Below are positions 6,906-15,313 of a stretch of 64,000 nucleotides of DNA, piece after piece; positions within the stretch are counted from its first letter, which is position 1, and each line of letters starts with the position of its first letter. The stretch comes from JANWXD01 sp037446115. Lineage in GTDB: Bacteria; Acidobacteriota; Terriglobia; Bryobacterales; Bryobacteraceae. The stretch spans positions 110,481 through 174,480 of the forward strand of contig JBBIJF010000006.1 of NCBI GenBank assembly GCA_037446115.1. Reading direction: 5' to 3'. The translations under genes and the position numbers were made by a program. Below the pieces are notes generated by a model. The model saw only the letters and a list, made by a program, of their open reading frames with translations. It was not told where the DNA came from and did no database searches.

Positions 6906-8726
6906 TCAGCGGCGCTGTTCGAGCCGCACCCGGGCGGTAATCACCTCCGCACCCCTGCGCACCTTGACCACGACTTCGTCGCCCGGTTTGCGGCTGCGCA
7001 GCGCGTAGGTGAAGTCGTACAAGTTGTCGATCGGCTTACCGTCGAATTCCACCAGCACGTCTCCGGCGCGGAGGCCCGCGCGAGCCGCCGGAGAGCCGTC
7101 ACGCACATCGGCGAACTTTACGCCGCCGGAAGTCTGCCCGAAGTCGGGCACGCTGCCGAAATAGGCCCCGTAACCCCCTCCGACGCCGGCGGCCTGCGAG
7201 GGATGCGGCTCGACAACGCGGACGAACTGCGGCCGTTCGGGAGCCTCGGCGAGCTGTTCGGCCACAGCGGCCACGAGGTCCAGCAGGCGGGCGGCGGCCG
7301 GGGCGTCAATCTTGTCCCAGGTGTCGCTTGGCTTGTGATAATCCGAGTGCAGACCGGAGAAAAAGAACAGCACGGGGACCTGCTTGGGCGTGAAGGAATA
7401 GTGGTCGCTCGAGCCGTAGCCGCCGGCTTCGGACAGATCGAGCTGGAGTTTGGAGGAGCCGTTGCCGTTGAGCTGCTCCAGCAAGGCCCGGAAGCCCGTT
7501 CCGGTCCCCACCCCTCCGACGTAAACTTTATTGTCGCGCGGCCTGCCGATCATGTCGAGGTTGAGCATGGCTACGGCGTCCTTGAGCGGCAGGACTGGGT
7601 TGTTGGCGTAGAAATTGGAACCCAGCAGACCATACTCCTCACCCGCGAAGGCGATAAAGAGGATGCCGCGCCTGGGTCGGGGGCGGGAGGCGAACCAGCG
7701 CGCCAGCTCGATAAGGCCGGCGGTGCCCGAGGCATTGTCGTCCGCGCCGAGGTGAGGCGTGCCCGCCATGGACGGAGCCATGGAAAACTGGTAGCCCAGT
7801 CCCAGGTGGTCGTAATGGGCGCCGATGATCAGGTGCTCCGCCGTGGCCCCCGGCAAATAACCGAGCACGTTCCGCACGGTACGGACTTCTTTTTCGACGT
7901 CCACTTCCAGATGGATACGCAAGGACTCGGGAAGCGCGAAAGAGCGCGGCTTCAGATCCCGGTCAATGGAGTTGCCCAGTTCTTCGAGGGACCTCCCCGC
8001 CAACGCCAGCCACCGCGCGGCCACGGAGGCTTTCACCTGGACAAAAGGAATTCCGGGACCGGACGGACCGACGCTCCCCGAGAATTTCTCCAGCGCGTCC
8101 TCCTCGCCGGAATGATTGTGGAGGTCGCTGACAAACAACACCGCGCGGGCCCCGCGGAATTTGGCGTTGACGGCCTTGCTCTCAAATTGCGAGTGGCTCG
8201 TGTAGACCTTGCCGCCGAAGACGCTTTTCTCATCGAATTCCTGAGGCTCGTGCCGGAGAATGAGTACGAGCTTGTCCTTGACGTCCAGGCCGGCGTAGTC
8301 GTCGTAGCCGTACTCGGGCGCGGTAATGCCGTAGCCCGCAAACACGAGCGGGCCTTCGATCCGACCGCTGGCGGAGAAGCTGAGGGGCCGAAAGTCCTCG
8401 TCGAGCTTGAGTTCATGCGTGACGGCGCCTTCGCGGTAGGCGAGACGGTTGCTGCGGCCCAGGCGGGCGCTGGTGGTCATCTGGAAGGGCTGGTAGTAGC
8501 TATCGCGGCCGGGAGCCGTAAGCCCCACCAACCGAAACTGGCGCGCGATATATTCGGCCGCTTTGTCCAGCTCCGGCGTTCCCGAGCCGCGTCCTTTCAA
8601 CTCCGGAGAAGCCAGGTACTTGACGTGTTCCAGATAGCGCTGCGGATCAATGCGCTCGGCGCCGAGTAAAGACAAGGCGGCCGCCAATGCAGCCGCGCGA
8701 AGCCGGATTCGGATCCGTGGTTTCAT
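6906..8726 (-). CDS. Secreted M28 family zinc aminopeptidase with PA and PDZ domains
   Basis: A 606-residue exported peptidase. Residues 1-23 are a signal peptide. A PA-like insert lies at about residues 120-270 (LVFAGYGI, KLVLILRHEP). The M28 core at about 285-495 has both zinc sites: H304 in GAHYDH, D329 in GADDNASG, E363/E364 in AGEEYGLLGS, D391 in NLDMIG, and a final His in SDYHKPSDTWD. A C-terminal PDZ domain (about 515-600: SPAARAGLRAGDVLVEFDG) probably guides substrate binding. It removes N-terminal residues from peptides outside the cytoplasm. Its start overlaps the DsbA-like gene stop by four bases (ATGA), so the two are translationally coupled. Confidence 0.95.
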   Translation of the reverse strand: MKPRIRIRLRAAALAAALSLLGAERIDPQRYLEHVKYLASPELKGRGSGTPELDKAAEYIARQFRLVGLTAPGRDSYYQPFQMTTSARLGRSNRLAYREGAVTHELKLDEDFRPLSFSASGRIEGPLVFAGYGITAPEYGYDDYAGLDVKDKLVLILRHEPQEFDEKSVFGGKVYTSHSQFESKAVNAKFRGARAVLFVSDLHNHSGEEDALEKFSGSVGPSGPGIPFVQVKASVAARWLALAGRSLEELGNSIDRDLKPRSFALPESLRIHLEVDVEKEVRTVRNVLGYLPGATAEHLIIGAHYDHLGLGYQFSMAPSMAGTPHLGADDNASGTAGLIELARWFASRPRPRRGILFIAFAGEEYGLLGSNFYANNPVLPLKDAVAMLNLDMIGRPRDNKVYVGGVGTGTGFRALLEQLNGNGSSKLQLDLSEAGGYGSSDHYSFTPKQVPVLFFFSGLHSDYHKPSDTWDKIDAPAAARLLDLVAAVAEQLAEAPERPQFVRVVEPHPSQAAGVGGGYGAYFGSVPDFGQTSGGVKFADVRDGSPAARAGLRAGDVLVEFDGKPIDNLYDFTYALRSRKPGDEVVVKVRRGAEVITARVRLEQRR

Positions 8727-9667
8727 TTGGGAACGGGTTGGAACGGTGAAGACAGCTTCACCTCGCAGCAGGAGGTATCCCCGGCGTTGTTGGCCGTCTT
8801 CTGATATTCAATTTCGAAATCAATGATGGCCTTCAGTTGTGGCCAACTGACCTGGGAAGCCAGGCGACGGCCGTTGACGAACAAGGTGGGCGTGGCGTGG
8901 ACCTGCAAAGATCTGCCCTCGGCGATCGAGGCGTCCACTTCGGACTCCGTCGCGCGTGTCTCCAAGCAGCGGCTCAGCTGTAACGCGTCAATGTTGCGAC
9001 CCTGTGCAAAGGCGAGAACCTGCTGCTTCAGGTTCTCAGGCGTCAGCTCGCTCTGATGTTCATAAACCCAGTCGTGATACTCCCAGAAGGCAGCCTCGCT
9101 TTGCCGGAACACGCAGCGCCCGGCGATGGCGGCCGCCTTCGCCCACGGGTGGATACTTTCCAGCGGGTAGTCTTTGAAATACAAGCGCACTTGCTTGGGG
9201 TATGCGGCCAGCAGATGCTGGCGGAGCATCTTCGCCTCTTCCCTGCAATACGGGCATTGAAAGTCGCTAAACAACACGAGCACCACCGGAGCTCCGGGCG
9301 TGCCGAGGGAAGGGTCGGCGCCCGTCTTGAGCCTGGACAGATTCTCGCGGAAAGGATTGTCGTTGACGTCGTAGACGGCACCCTGGAGGATCTTGCGGCC
9401 GTCTTTGGAGACATAGAAGGTCTGCTCGGCCGAGGCGGCGCCCGCCTGTGCGCGGACCCGTACTTCGAAAAGCCCGTCCACGGCGGATGGTTTCGGATCC
9501 GCCACGTCGACCCGGATCTCCGGGCCCCAGACAAACAAGTGCCTCAGGTAGGCTTCCAGGGTGGCCTTGTCCAGAGCCGATCGCTCGCCGGCCGCCGCCG
9601 GCCACGCGAAAACAAACAGTCCCGCCAACGGCAAGATGTGCTTGGGCGAAAACTTCGAAGGGTTCAT
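8723..9667 (-). CDS. Secreted DsbA-family thiol-disulfide oxidoreductase
   Basis: 314 residues: a signal peptide (residues 1-27), an N-terminal region resembling DsbC/PilE-type dimer or substrate domains (about 30-110), then a thioredoxin-fold DsbA domain with active site C138-P-Y-C141 in FSDFQCPYCREE. The cis-Pro loop is ATPTLFVNGR near residue 255. It is expected to catalyse or isomerise disulfides in periplasmic proteins. Two late cysteines (SCCEVK) near the C terminus are unusual and could form an extra redox or metal site. It is encoded eight bases after the UxaA-like gene and overlaps the M28 peptidase start. Confidence 0.92.
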   Translation of the reverse strand: MNPSKFSPKHILPLAGLFVFAWPAAAGERSALDKATLEAYLRHLFVWGPEIRVDVADPKPSAVDGLFEVRVRAQAGAASAEQTFYVSKDGRKILQGAVYDVNDNPFRENLSRLKTGADPSLGTPGAPVVLVLFSDFQCPYCREEAKMLRQHLLAAYPKQVRLYFKDYPLESIHPWAKAAAIAGRCVFRQSEAAFWEYHDWVYEHQSELTPENLKQQVLAFAQGRNIDALQLSRCLETRATESEVDASIAEGRSLQVHATPTLFVNGRRLASQVSWPQLKAIIDFEIEYQKTANNAGDTSCCEVKLSSPFQPVPK

Positions 9668-9674
9668 GGCGTTC

Positions 9675-11216
9675 TCACATTACCGGACCGATGCGCCAGG
9701 GCACGAACTCATGATGGCCCAGGCGCTCGCTGGCGGTACGCTCGCCGGAAGCGACGCGGAGCAACAGCTCGAAAATTTCCCGCCCGACCTCGGCAACGGT
9801 GGCCTCGCCGTCCGCGATGCGGCCCGCGTTGACATCCATGTTGTCGCGCATCCGGGAAAACGTGGCGCTGTTTGAGGCGATCTTGATTACGGGGATGGTG
9901 GGGAATCCGATCGCACTTCCCCGCCCCGTGGTAAAAGCGATGACATTGACGCCGCCCGCTGCGAGCCCGGCCAGGGATACCGGGTCGTAGCCGGGGGTGT
10001 TCATGAACACAAAGCCCCGCTCGGTGATGCGCTCGGCGTAATCCACGGCGTCCATCAGCGTGGAAGTGCCGGCCTTGGCCACCGCGCCGAGCGATTTTTC
10101 CACGATGTTGGTCAAGCCGCCTTCTTTGTTACCCGGCGACGGGTTGTCGTCGAAGGTGCCCCGGAAACGGTCCAGGTACTCCTTGTAGGAACGCACAAAA
10201 CCCAGGAGCTTTTCGGCCACTTGCCGGCTCCGGGCGCGGCGCAGGAGGAGATGTTCGGCGCCGAAGATCTCCGTGGTCTCCGCCAGCACCACGGTACCTC
10301 CGGCCTCCACGAGCAGATCGCAGCAGGCGCCCAAGGCGGGATTGGCCGTGATACCGGAGAAGGAGTCCGAGCCGCCGCAATTGAGTCCCAGGACAATCTC
10401 GGAAGCCGGCACCGCGACCCGCCGCTCGGCAGCCGCCTGTTCGATGAAGCGTGCGATCTCGCGGCGGGCCGCCTCGACCGTGGCGCGTGTGCCGCCGCTG
10501 GACTGGAGCGTCAGGCCGACGAGCCTGCCGCTGCGGGCAGCCTCCTCGCCGAAGTACTGCTCGATCTGGTTCACCTCGCAGCCCAGGCCCAGAATCACCG
10601 CGCCAAAAACGTTCGGGTGATTCAGTACACCCGCGAGCGTACGCCGCAGTAGCGCCAGGTCGGCGCCCATCGTCATCCCGCAACCCTCGCCGTGGGGAAA
10701 CGCAGCCACGCCGTCCACACCGGAGGGCAGGGCTTCCGCCGCATAGCTCCGGGCGACAAGCTCCGCCGTGTGTGCCGCGCAGTTGGAAGCGGCCACCACT
10801 GCCACGTAATTCCGCGTCCCTACACGTCCGTCCGGGCGCCGGTAACCGAGAAACGCGGGGGCAGTTCCCGGCCGGCGCTCCCGGGTCGGCGGAGCCCCGT
10901 CGGGGAACACGTATGTGGTTGCGACTTCTTCGAACCGGAGATTGTGCGTGTGCACGTGCTCTCCGGCCTCGATCCGGCGGCACGCCCGGCCGATCGCCTG
11001 GCCGTAACGCTTCACCACGGTGCCCGGCTCCATCGAAACCAGCGCGATCTTGTGGCCGGCCGGGACGGCGTCGCGCACCTCGAGCATCCGGCCGTCCACG
11101 CGCAAGCGCGTGCCCGGCGACAGAGCCACACGCGCCACAGCAACGTTGTCCTCCGGATGCAGGCGCAGGACCGAATTTTCCGGCGTGGCAAGTCTGGTCA
11201 GTCCGGCAAGCGACAC
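9675..11216 (-). CDS. Altronate dehydratase / UxaA-GarD family sugar-acid dehydratase
   Basis: 513 residues with the full two-part UxaA architecture. The N-terminal SAF domain is at about residues 10-95 (VPAGHKIAL, GEHVHTHN). The core has GYRRPDGRVGTRN (about 125-137), FPHGEGCGM, LGLGCEVNQIEQY, LGLNCGGSDSFSG and GFVFMNTPGYDPVSLAGLAAGG. Enzymes of this family remove water from altronate, galactarate or related sugar acids with an Fe2+/Mn2+ cofactor. The exact substrate cannot be fixed. Because UxaB and other pectin-catabolic genes are absent nearby, the role may be a general aldonate dehydratase. It is encoded seven bases after the HIT-like gene and eight before the DsbA-like gene. Confidence 0.9.
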   Translation of the reverse strand: MSLAGLTRLATPENSVLRLHPEDNVAVARVALSPGTRLRVDGRMLEVRDAVPAGHKIALVSMEPGTVVKRYGQAIGRACRRIEAGEHVHTHNLRFEEVATTYVFPDGAPPTRERRPGTAPAFLGYRRPDGRVGTRNYVAVVAASNCAAHTAELVARSYAAEALPSGVDGVAAFPHGEGCGMTMGADLALLRRTLAGVLNHPNVFGAVILGLGCEVNQIEQYFGEEAARSGRLVGLTLQSSGGTRATVEAARREIARFIEQAAAERRVAVPASEIVLGLNCGGSDSFSGITANPALGACCDLLVEAGGTVVLAETTEIFGAEHLLLRRARSRQVAEKLLGFVRSYKEYLDRFRGTFDDNPSPGNKEGGLTNIVEKSLGAVAKAGTSTLMDAVDYAERITERGFVFMNTPGYDPVSLAGLAAGGVNVIAFTTGRGSAIGFPTIPVIKIASNSATFSRMRDNMDVNAGRIADGEATVAEVGREIFELLLRVASGERTASERLGHHEFVPWRIGPVM

Positions 11217-11223
11217 AGAAGGT

Positions 11224-11814
11224 TTACCTCAATAATACCGACTCGGTGAGTTGCTCGCCCGTATGCACATGAAGTTTGCCGTTCACGGGGTGAATCCACA
11301 AGCCGTCGCCGTCCGGCACCGGGATCTCCTCGGGCCCGTTGACCACGATGAAATTGTCCATTTCCACTTCCCGAATGAATTTGCCGATGTGCACGTGGGG
11401 CTGGCACTGGGTGCGCACGAGGTCTCCGTTCTTGGCGAGCGCCCAGTCCTCGCCCCAGAGCTCGCGGGCCTTCTGAATGGCGGCGCTCCAGAGTTGAAGA
11501 CGCTCCTCGGCACTCATGTCGGAGAGCCGGTACATGCCTTTGCGCACGGCCCGGGGGAGGGCCAGCAGCCGGTTCGGCTTTCGTGGATTGATGTCCTTCA
11601 GGAAGAACACCGGCGGGCCGGGAGCCTGCTGGAGCGCTTCGCGGGTGAGTCCGCACTCGCGGGCGGCGAGCGTCTCAGGTTGTTCGGGATCACACTTGCA
11701 GGCAGCAATATCCGCGCGGGCGGCGCCGAGGGCTGCCATGAGCAGAAAAACGGGGCCGCACACCTTGCCGGCTATACTTGTGAACGTGCTGGATCGCATT
11801 CGTGTCATCCTCAC
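11224..11814 (-). CDS. Secreted HIT-like protein
   Basis: Up to 196 residues. The segment C-Q-P-H-V-H-I-G-K (about residue 138) matches the core of HIT-type nucleotide or pyrophosphate hydrolases (HxHxx), although the usual third histidine is not obvious. An N-terminal hydrophobic segment ending AARA indicates export. Start choice is uncertain: ATG 11814, 11808 or 11799 would overlap the divergent GT39 start, whereas GTG 11763 still leaves a usable signal peptide (VCGPVFLLMAALGAARA) and would avoid the overlap. It is the first gene of the minus-strand run with UxaA, DsbA-like and M28. Enzymatic activity is unproven. Confidence 0.7.
   Translation of the reverse strand: MRMTRMRSSTFTSIAGKVCGPVFLLMAALGAARADIAACKCDPEQPETLAARECGLTREALQQAPGPPVFFLKDINPRKPNRLLALPRAVRKGMYRLSDMSAEERLQLWSAAIQKARELWGEDWALAKNGDLVRTQCQPHVHIGKFIREVEMDNFIVVNGPEEIPVPDGDGLWIHPVNGKLHVHTGEQLTESVLLR
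11773..11778 (+). promoter_or_regulatory. -10 box (TATACT) abutting the GT39 start
   Basis: TATACT ends one base before GTG 11780 and seven before GTG 11786. Transcription would begin at or next to the start codon, which suggests a leaderless mRNA. No Shine-Dalgarno sequence or clear -35 box is visible. Confidence 0.45.
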
Positions 11815-13240
11815 AGCGGCCGTCTTGATCTATTTTCTCTATTTTTTCGGGCTTACTGCTGCGGGGTTGGTCGGGCCGGATGAGCCGCGTTATGCGGCCA
11901 TCGGGCGGGAGATGGCGCGCTCGGGCGACTGGGTCACGCCAGTGCTGTGGGGTGAGCCTTGGTTTGAAAAGCCGCCGCTGCTTTATTGGATGACGGCGGC
12001 GGCCTACCGCGCCGGTCTGGGCCCGGATGTGGCACCACGTGCCCCCGTGGCCATGCTGAGCGTCCTGTTCCTTTATTTCTTCTGGCGGCTCACACGCAGC
12101 GAGTTCGGACCGCAGGCGGCGTTCTACGGCACGGCAATTCTGGCCACCAGCACCGGATGGGTGGCCTTCAGCCAGGTCGCGCTGCCAGACCTGCCGCTGG
12201 CCGCCGGCTTCACGCTGGCCATGCTGCTGGGCCTGCGGTGGCTGTCCACGAACCGCAGGGAGTATCTGTGGGGAGCCTGGTTCTGTTTGGCAATGGCGGT
12301 GCTGGCCAAGGGCCTTGTGCCGCTGGTGCTATTTCTACCCTTTGTCTGGCATGCGCGCCACCGCCTCTCGGCCTTGTTCCATCCTTCCGCGATTGCCGTT
12401 TTCTTGTTGACCGCAGCCCCGTGGTACGCGCTGTGCGCGATGCGTCACGGCGGCGATTTTGTCGCCGAGTTTTTCTGGCGCCACCATCTGGAGCGATTTG
12501 CCGGCGGCGACATTCACCACCCGCGGCCGTTCTGGTTCTATCTCCCCATTGTCCCGGCGGCAATCTTTCCCTGGACTCCGTGGCTGGCGCCGCTTTTCCG
12601 GCCAGGTTTCTACGGAGATCCGCAGCGGCGGTTCCTGGCTCTCTGGGTGCTGTTCGGCTTGCTTTTCTTTTCAGCCTCGGTCAATAAGCTCCCGGGTTAC
12701 CTGCTTCCCCTGCTGCCGGCCGTGGCGCTGCTGGCGGCTCTGGCCATGGCCGAGGTTCGAGACGCCCGCCTGCTGCTTACGGCGAGCATAGCTTTGCTGG
12801 TGCTGGTTCCTGTAATCAGCGGGACCCTGGCACCGGCTTTGGCTGCGGGCCTGTCGCGCGCGCCCATCGGAGGCTGGCACTGGCCATTTGCCGCTACCAT
12901 GGCGTCCCTGGCAATCCTGGCGTGGCTGGTCGAGCAGGCGGGCCACCGCCGCGCGGCGGTCTTCGTGGCGGTGGCTGCCGCGACGGTGGGGGTGGTGTTC
13001 CTCAAAGTCAAGGCCCTGCCGCAGGTGGATCGTTGGGCCTCCGCGCGAGGCGTGTGGGAGCAAGTCGGATCCAGGAGCAGTGCGGCTTGTGTCGAAACCA
13101 TCCACCGCAATTGGAAATACGGGCTCGATTACTATGCCGGAACACCCCTGCCGCCATGCGCCGCCGCAAGGGAGCGTACCGTGCGCATCGGCCAGCTCCC
13201 CGGGCGTCCGCCGTTTGTGCGGGAGGCAGACGGCCGGTAG
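11786..13240 (+). CDS. GT39/ArnT-like membrane glycosyltransferase
   Basis: About 484 residues from GTG 11786 (GTG 11780 is also possible; the longer 11516 frame overlaps the HIT-like gene and is unlikely). A first membrane segment is followed by the periplasmic acidic motif D-E-P-R-Y-A (about residues 28-33), diagnostic of ArnT/PMT-type (GT-C) enzymes. KPPLLYW, PALTS-like FSQVALPDLP and around eleven further hydrophobic segments follow. These enzymes transfer a sugar from a polyprenyl-phosphate donor to lipid A or proteins on the periplasmic side; the acceptor here is unknown. It has a divergent start with the minus-strand HIT-like gene and is convergent with the lipoprotein gene at 13326. 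Confidence 0.88.
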   Translation: MLDRIRVILTAAVLIYFLYFFGLTAAGLVGPDEPRYAAIGREMARSGDWVTPVLWGEPWFEKPPLLYWMTAAAYRAGLGPDVAPRAPVAMLSVLFLYFFWRLTRSEFGPQAAFYGTAILATSTGWVAFSQVALPDLPLAAGFTLAMLLGLRWLSTNRREYLWGAWFCLAMAVLAKGLVPLVLFLPFVWHARHRLSALFHPSAIAVFLLTAAPWYALCAMRHGGDFVAEFFWRHHLERFAGGDIHHPRPFWFYLPIVPAAIFPWTPWLAPLFRPGFYGDPQRRFLALWVLFGLLFFSASVNKLPGYLLPLLPAVALLAALAMAEVRDARLLLTASIALLVLVPVISGTLAPALAAGLSRAPIGGWHWPFAATMASLAILAWLVEQAGHRRAAVFVAVAAATVGVVFLKVKALPQVDRWASARGVWEQVGSRSSAACVETIHRNWKYGLDYYAGTPLPPCAAARERTVRIGQLPGRPPFVREADGR

Positions 13241-13325
13241 ACTCGCGCCTCGGAGGGCGTAGTTCCCGCCCCGGGTAGCGGCCGGGCAGGGTGCCGCCAC
13301 CTTTTCCTGACGGCGACCTGAGCCG

Positions 13326-14174
13326 TTACGTCCCCTTGGCGCTTTTCAGCGTCTCCTGGATTTTCTTCGCAAGGTCCTTGGTCTCTTTCGTTTCTTTGAC
13401 GTGTTTGAGAGCTTCAAGAGCCTGGTTGCAAAACAGCTCGACGCGGTCCGGCATATCCAGCTTGGTGCGGCCGAACAGCTTGGCCTGTTCGTGGAGGTTT
13501 CTCACCATGGCGAGAGCGAAGACGTCATGAGGCACCTTGACTTCCGCCGCCTTGAAAATTTCCTGCGCCTTGGCCATGTCCTCCGGAGCTCCGACGGCTT
13601 CGCAGGTTACCAGCAGGACGCCGCGCTCGATGGCTCGCTGTCGCACCGGCTCCAGTTTGGGCTCCGGCAGCAGGATTCCGCTCGCCACACTCTTGAGCTC
13701 GGTTATGGGGTTGATGCTTCCCGTAGGGAAGCTGAATGCCAGGGCAATATCCTGGCTGTGGTCGTGTTTGGTGAACGTCAGGAAGGTCTCGGCGAACTGC
13801 AGGGCCCGCCGTGCCGCGATCTTACGGTAGTCGTTCATCTGGGTGCGAAAGGGGGTCGGATTCAGCTTGTTGGCGCGAGCTCCGGCTTCGAACATATCCG
13901 CCAGTTCCGCATAGCCCCGCGCCATGCCTGCGGTGACGATCAACCGCCACGGTTGTGCGCGAGCTTTGTACTCGTTTTCGGTCTTCAGAAGCTCGTCGAG
14001 GTTGTGTTCGACTTTGTCGTAGTCGGCGGCGGCCCATGTGCTCCTGGCCGCGGCCCAGAAGAATTCCGGGGTTCCGGGTTTGGGCCCTGGCGGGCCGGTG
14101 GTGCAGGACAGGGCGATCGCCAGGAGACCGGTAGCAAAGGCGGTAAAAAGAACAGCGCGCTGTGTGGAAAGCAT
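13326..14174 (-). CDS. Probable lipoprotein with helical-repeat body, unknown function
   Basis: 282 residues. The N terminus has a hydrophobic segment ending A-L-S-C (Cys24), a plausible lipobox, followed by a flexible TTGPPGPKPG linker. The rest is mostly alpha-helical with TPR-like spacing (for example WAAARSTWAAADYDKVEHNLDELL), and the end is lysine-rich. The ATG 14174 is preceded by GGAAGGAGCGGGAG, a strong ribosome site. Probably an envelope scaffold protein; I do not recognise a named family. Convergent with the GT39 gene; the 85-base gap shows no clear terminator. Confidence 0.75.
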   Translation of the reverse strand: MLSTQRAVLFTAFATGLLAIALSCTTGPPGPKPGTPEFFWAAARSTWAAADYDKVEHNLDELLKTENEYKARAQPWRLIVTAGMARGYAELADMFEAGARANKLNPTPFRTQMNDYRKIAARRALQFAETFLTFTKHDHSQDIALAFSFPTGSINPITELKSVASGILLPEPKLEPVRQRAIERGVLLVTCEAVGAPEDMAKAQEIFKAAEVKVPHDVFALAMVRNLHEQAKLFGRTKLDMPDRVELFCNQALEALKHVKETKETKDLAKKIQETLKSAKGT

Positions 14175-14284
14175 CTCCCGCTCCTTCCGCCGAAACCTTT
14201 ATCACAGAAAACTCAGGGTTGCAAGGAGGGATGCGCCAAAACGGGGCCCAGCCGGACGGCTGCCGGGGCGATGCTGTCGGGCGG

Positions 14285-15313
14285 CTATTTCAGCCACGCA
14301 TCGAGATTCTCGCGGACGAAATCATCATCGGTCAGATGAGGATACGAGCGGATCACCCGTTCGATTTCCTCGAGCTGGCCGGCAGAAAGGTCCTCTTCCG
14401 GATCCAGGCACCAGCGTCCGGCGAGAAGCCCTTGGCGGCGCAGCACCTCGTGGATGCCGGCAATGCAGCCCCGGAAGTTGTTGGCGGCGTCGAACAATGC
14501 CGCGTTGGCATCCGTGATCTCGGCCGCCAGCCGGAACCAGTCTGCGCAGATCGGATGGGCATGTTCGTGGAGAACGCAGTAGTGTACGGACTCCAGCAGC
14601 TCGACGGCGCGGCGCGTCCACACTGCCCAATGCCCCAGCAGGCCGCCGACGATCCGCACGGTGACCCCACCGAAGCGGAACTCGGTCAGCAGGTCGTAGA
14701 GGATGGAATCATCGTTGCCCGTATACAACGCGATTTCGCCGGCCCTTCCGGACTCGGCCACGGCGCGGACCACGTCCAGAGTCTGGTAACGGTTGAACGG
14801 CGCGATCTTGATGGCCACGACGTTGTCAATTTCCACAAAGCGCCGCCAGAAGGCGTAAGGCAGCACGCGTCCCCCGACGGCGGGCTGCAAGTAAAAGCCG
14901 AATACGGGGATGATTGCCGCCACGGCCCGCGCGTGCGCGATCAGCTCTTCCACGGAAGCTTCCTTCAGCGCTCCGAGACTGAGCAAGCCGGCGTCGTAGC
15001 CGCAGGAGGCGGCAAATTCGGCTTCGGCGACGGCCTGGGAGGTGGGGCCGCAAATCCCGGCGACCTTGACGACGTCCCGGCCGCGGAGCTCCTCCATGGC
15101 GAGCTCCAGCACAGGCCGGAAGAGCCCGTGTTTCGGATCCCGGATGGCAAACTGCGTCGTGTGGACGCCCACCGCCACGCCTCCGGCGCCCGCCGCGAGG
15201 TAGTAGCGCGTCAGAGCGCGCTGGCGCCGCTCGTCGAGCCTGCGCTCCGGCGTCAGAGCCAGCGGATGCGCGGGAATGACGACGCCTTTACGGAGCTTTT
15301 CGCGCCACTCCAT
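14285..15313 (-). CDS. DapA-like dihydrodipicolinate synthase / N-acetylneuraminate lyase superfamily protein
   Basis: 342 residues forming a class I aldolase TIM barrel. The probable Schiff-base lysine is in V-V-A-I-K-I-A-P (about residue 175), and GICGPTSQA replaces the usual G-T-T-G-E loop, so this is not a true DapA. Members with this architecture act as aldolases or dehydratases on keto-sugar acids. It follows the epimerase-like gene with a one-base overlap at 15313 and ends the three-gene minus-strand operon starting at 16814. The context suggests carbohydrate or sugar-lactone breakdown. Confidence 0.85.
   Translation of the reverse strand: MEWREKLRKGVVIPAHPLALTPERRLDERRQRALTRYYLAAGAGGVAVGVHTTQFAIRDPKHGLFRPVLELAMEELRGRDVVKVAGICGPTSQAVAEAEFAASCGYDAGLLSLGALKEASVEELIAHARAVAAIIPVFGFYLQPAVGGRVLPYAFWRRFVEIDNVVAIKIAPFNRYQTLDVVRAVAESGRAGEIALYTGNDDSILYDLLTEFRFGGVTVRIVGGLLGHWAVWTRRAVELLESVHYCVLHEHAHPICADWFRLAAEITDANAALFDAANNFRGCIAGIHEVLRRQGLLAGRWCLDPEEDLSAGQLEEIERVIRSYPHLTDDDFVRENLDAWLK

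Noticed and set aside
7203..8669. 488-codon plus-strand ORF opposite the M28 peptidase
   Set aside because: It is a mirror ORF created by high GC codon bias; the minus strand carries the complete metallopeptidase motifs.
11516..11785. Extended N terminus of the GT39 gene (from 11516)
   Set aside because: The extra region is antisense to the HIT-like gene and is not membrane-like; the TATACT box at 11773 supports a later start.
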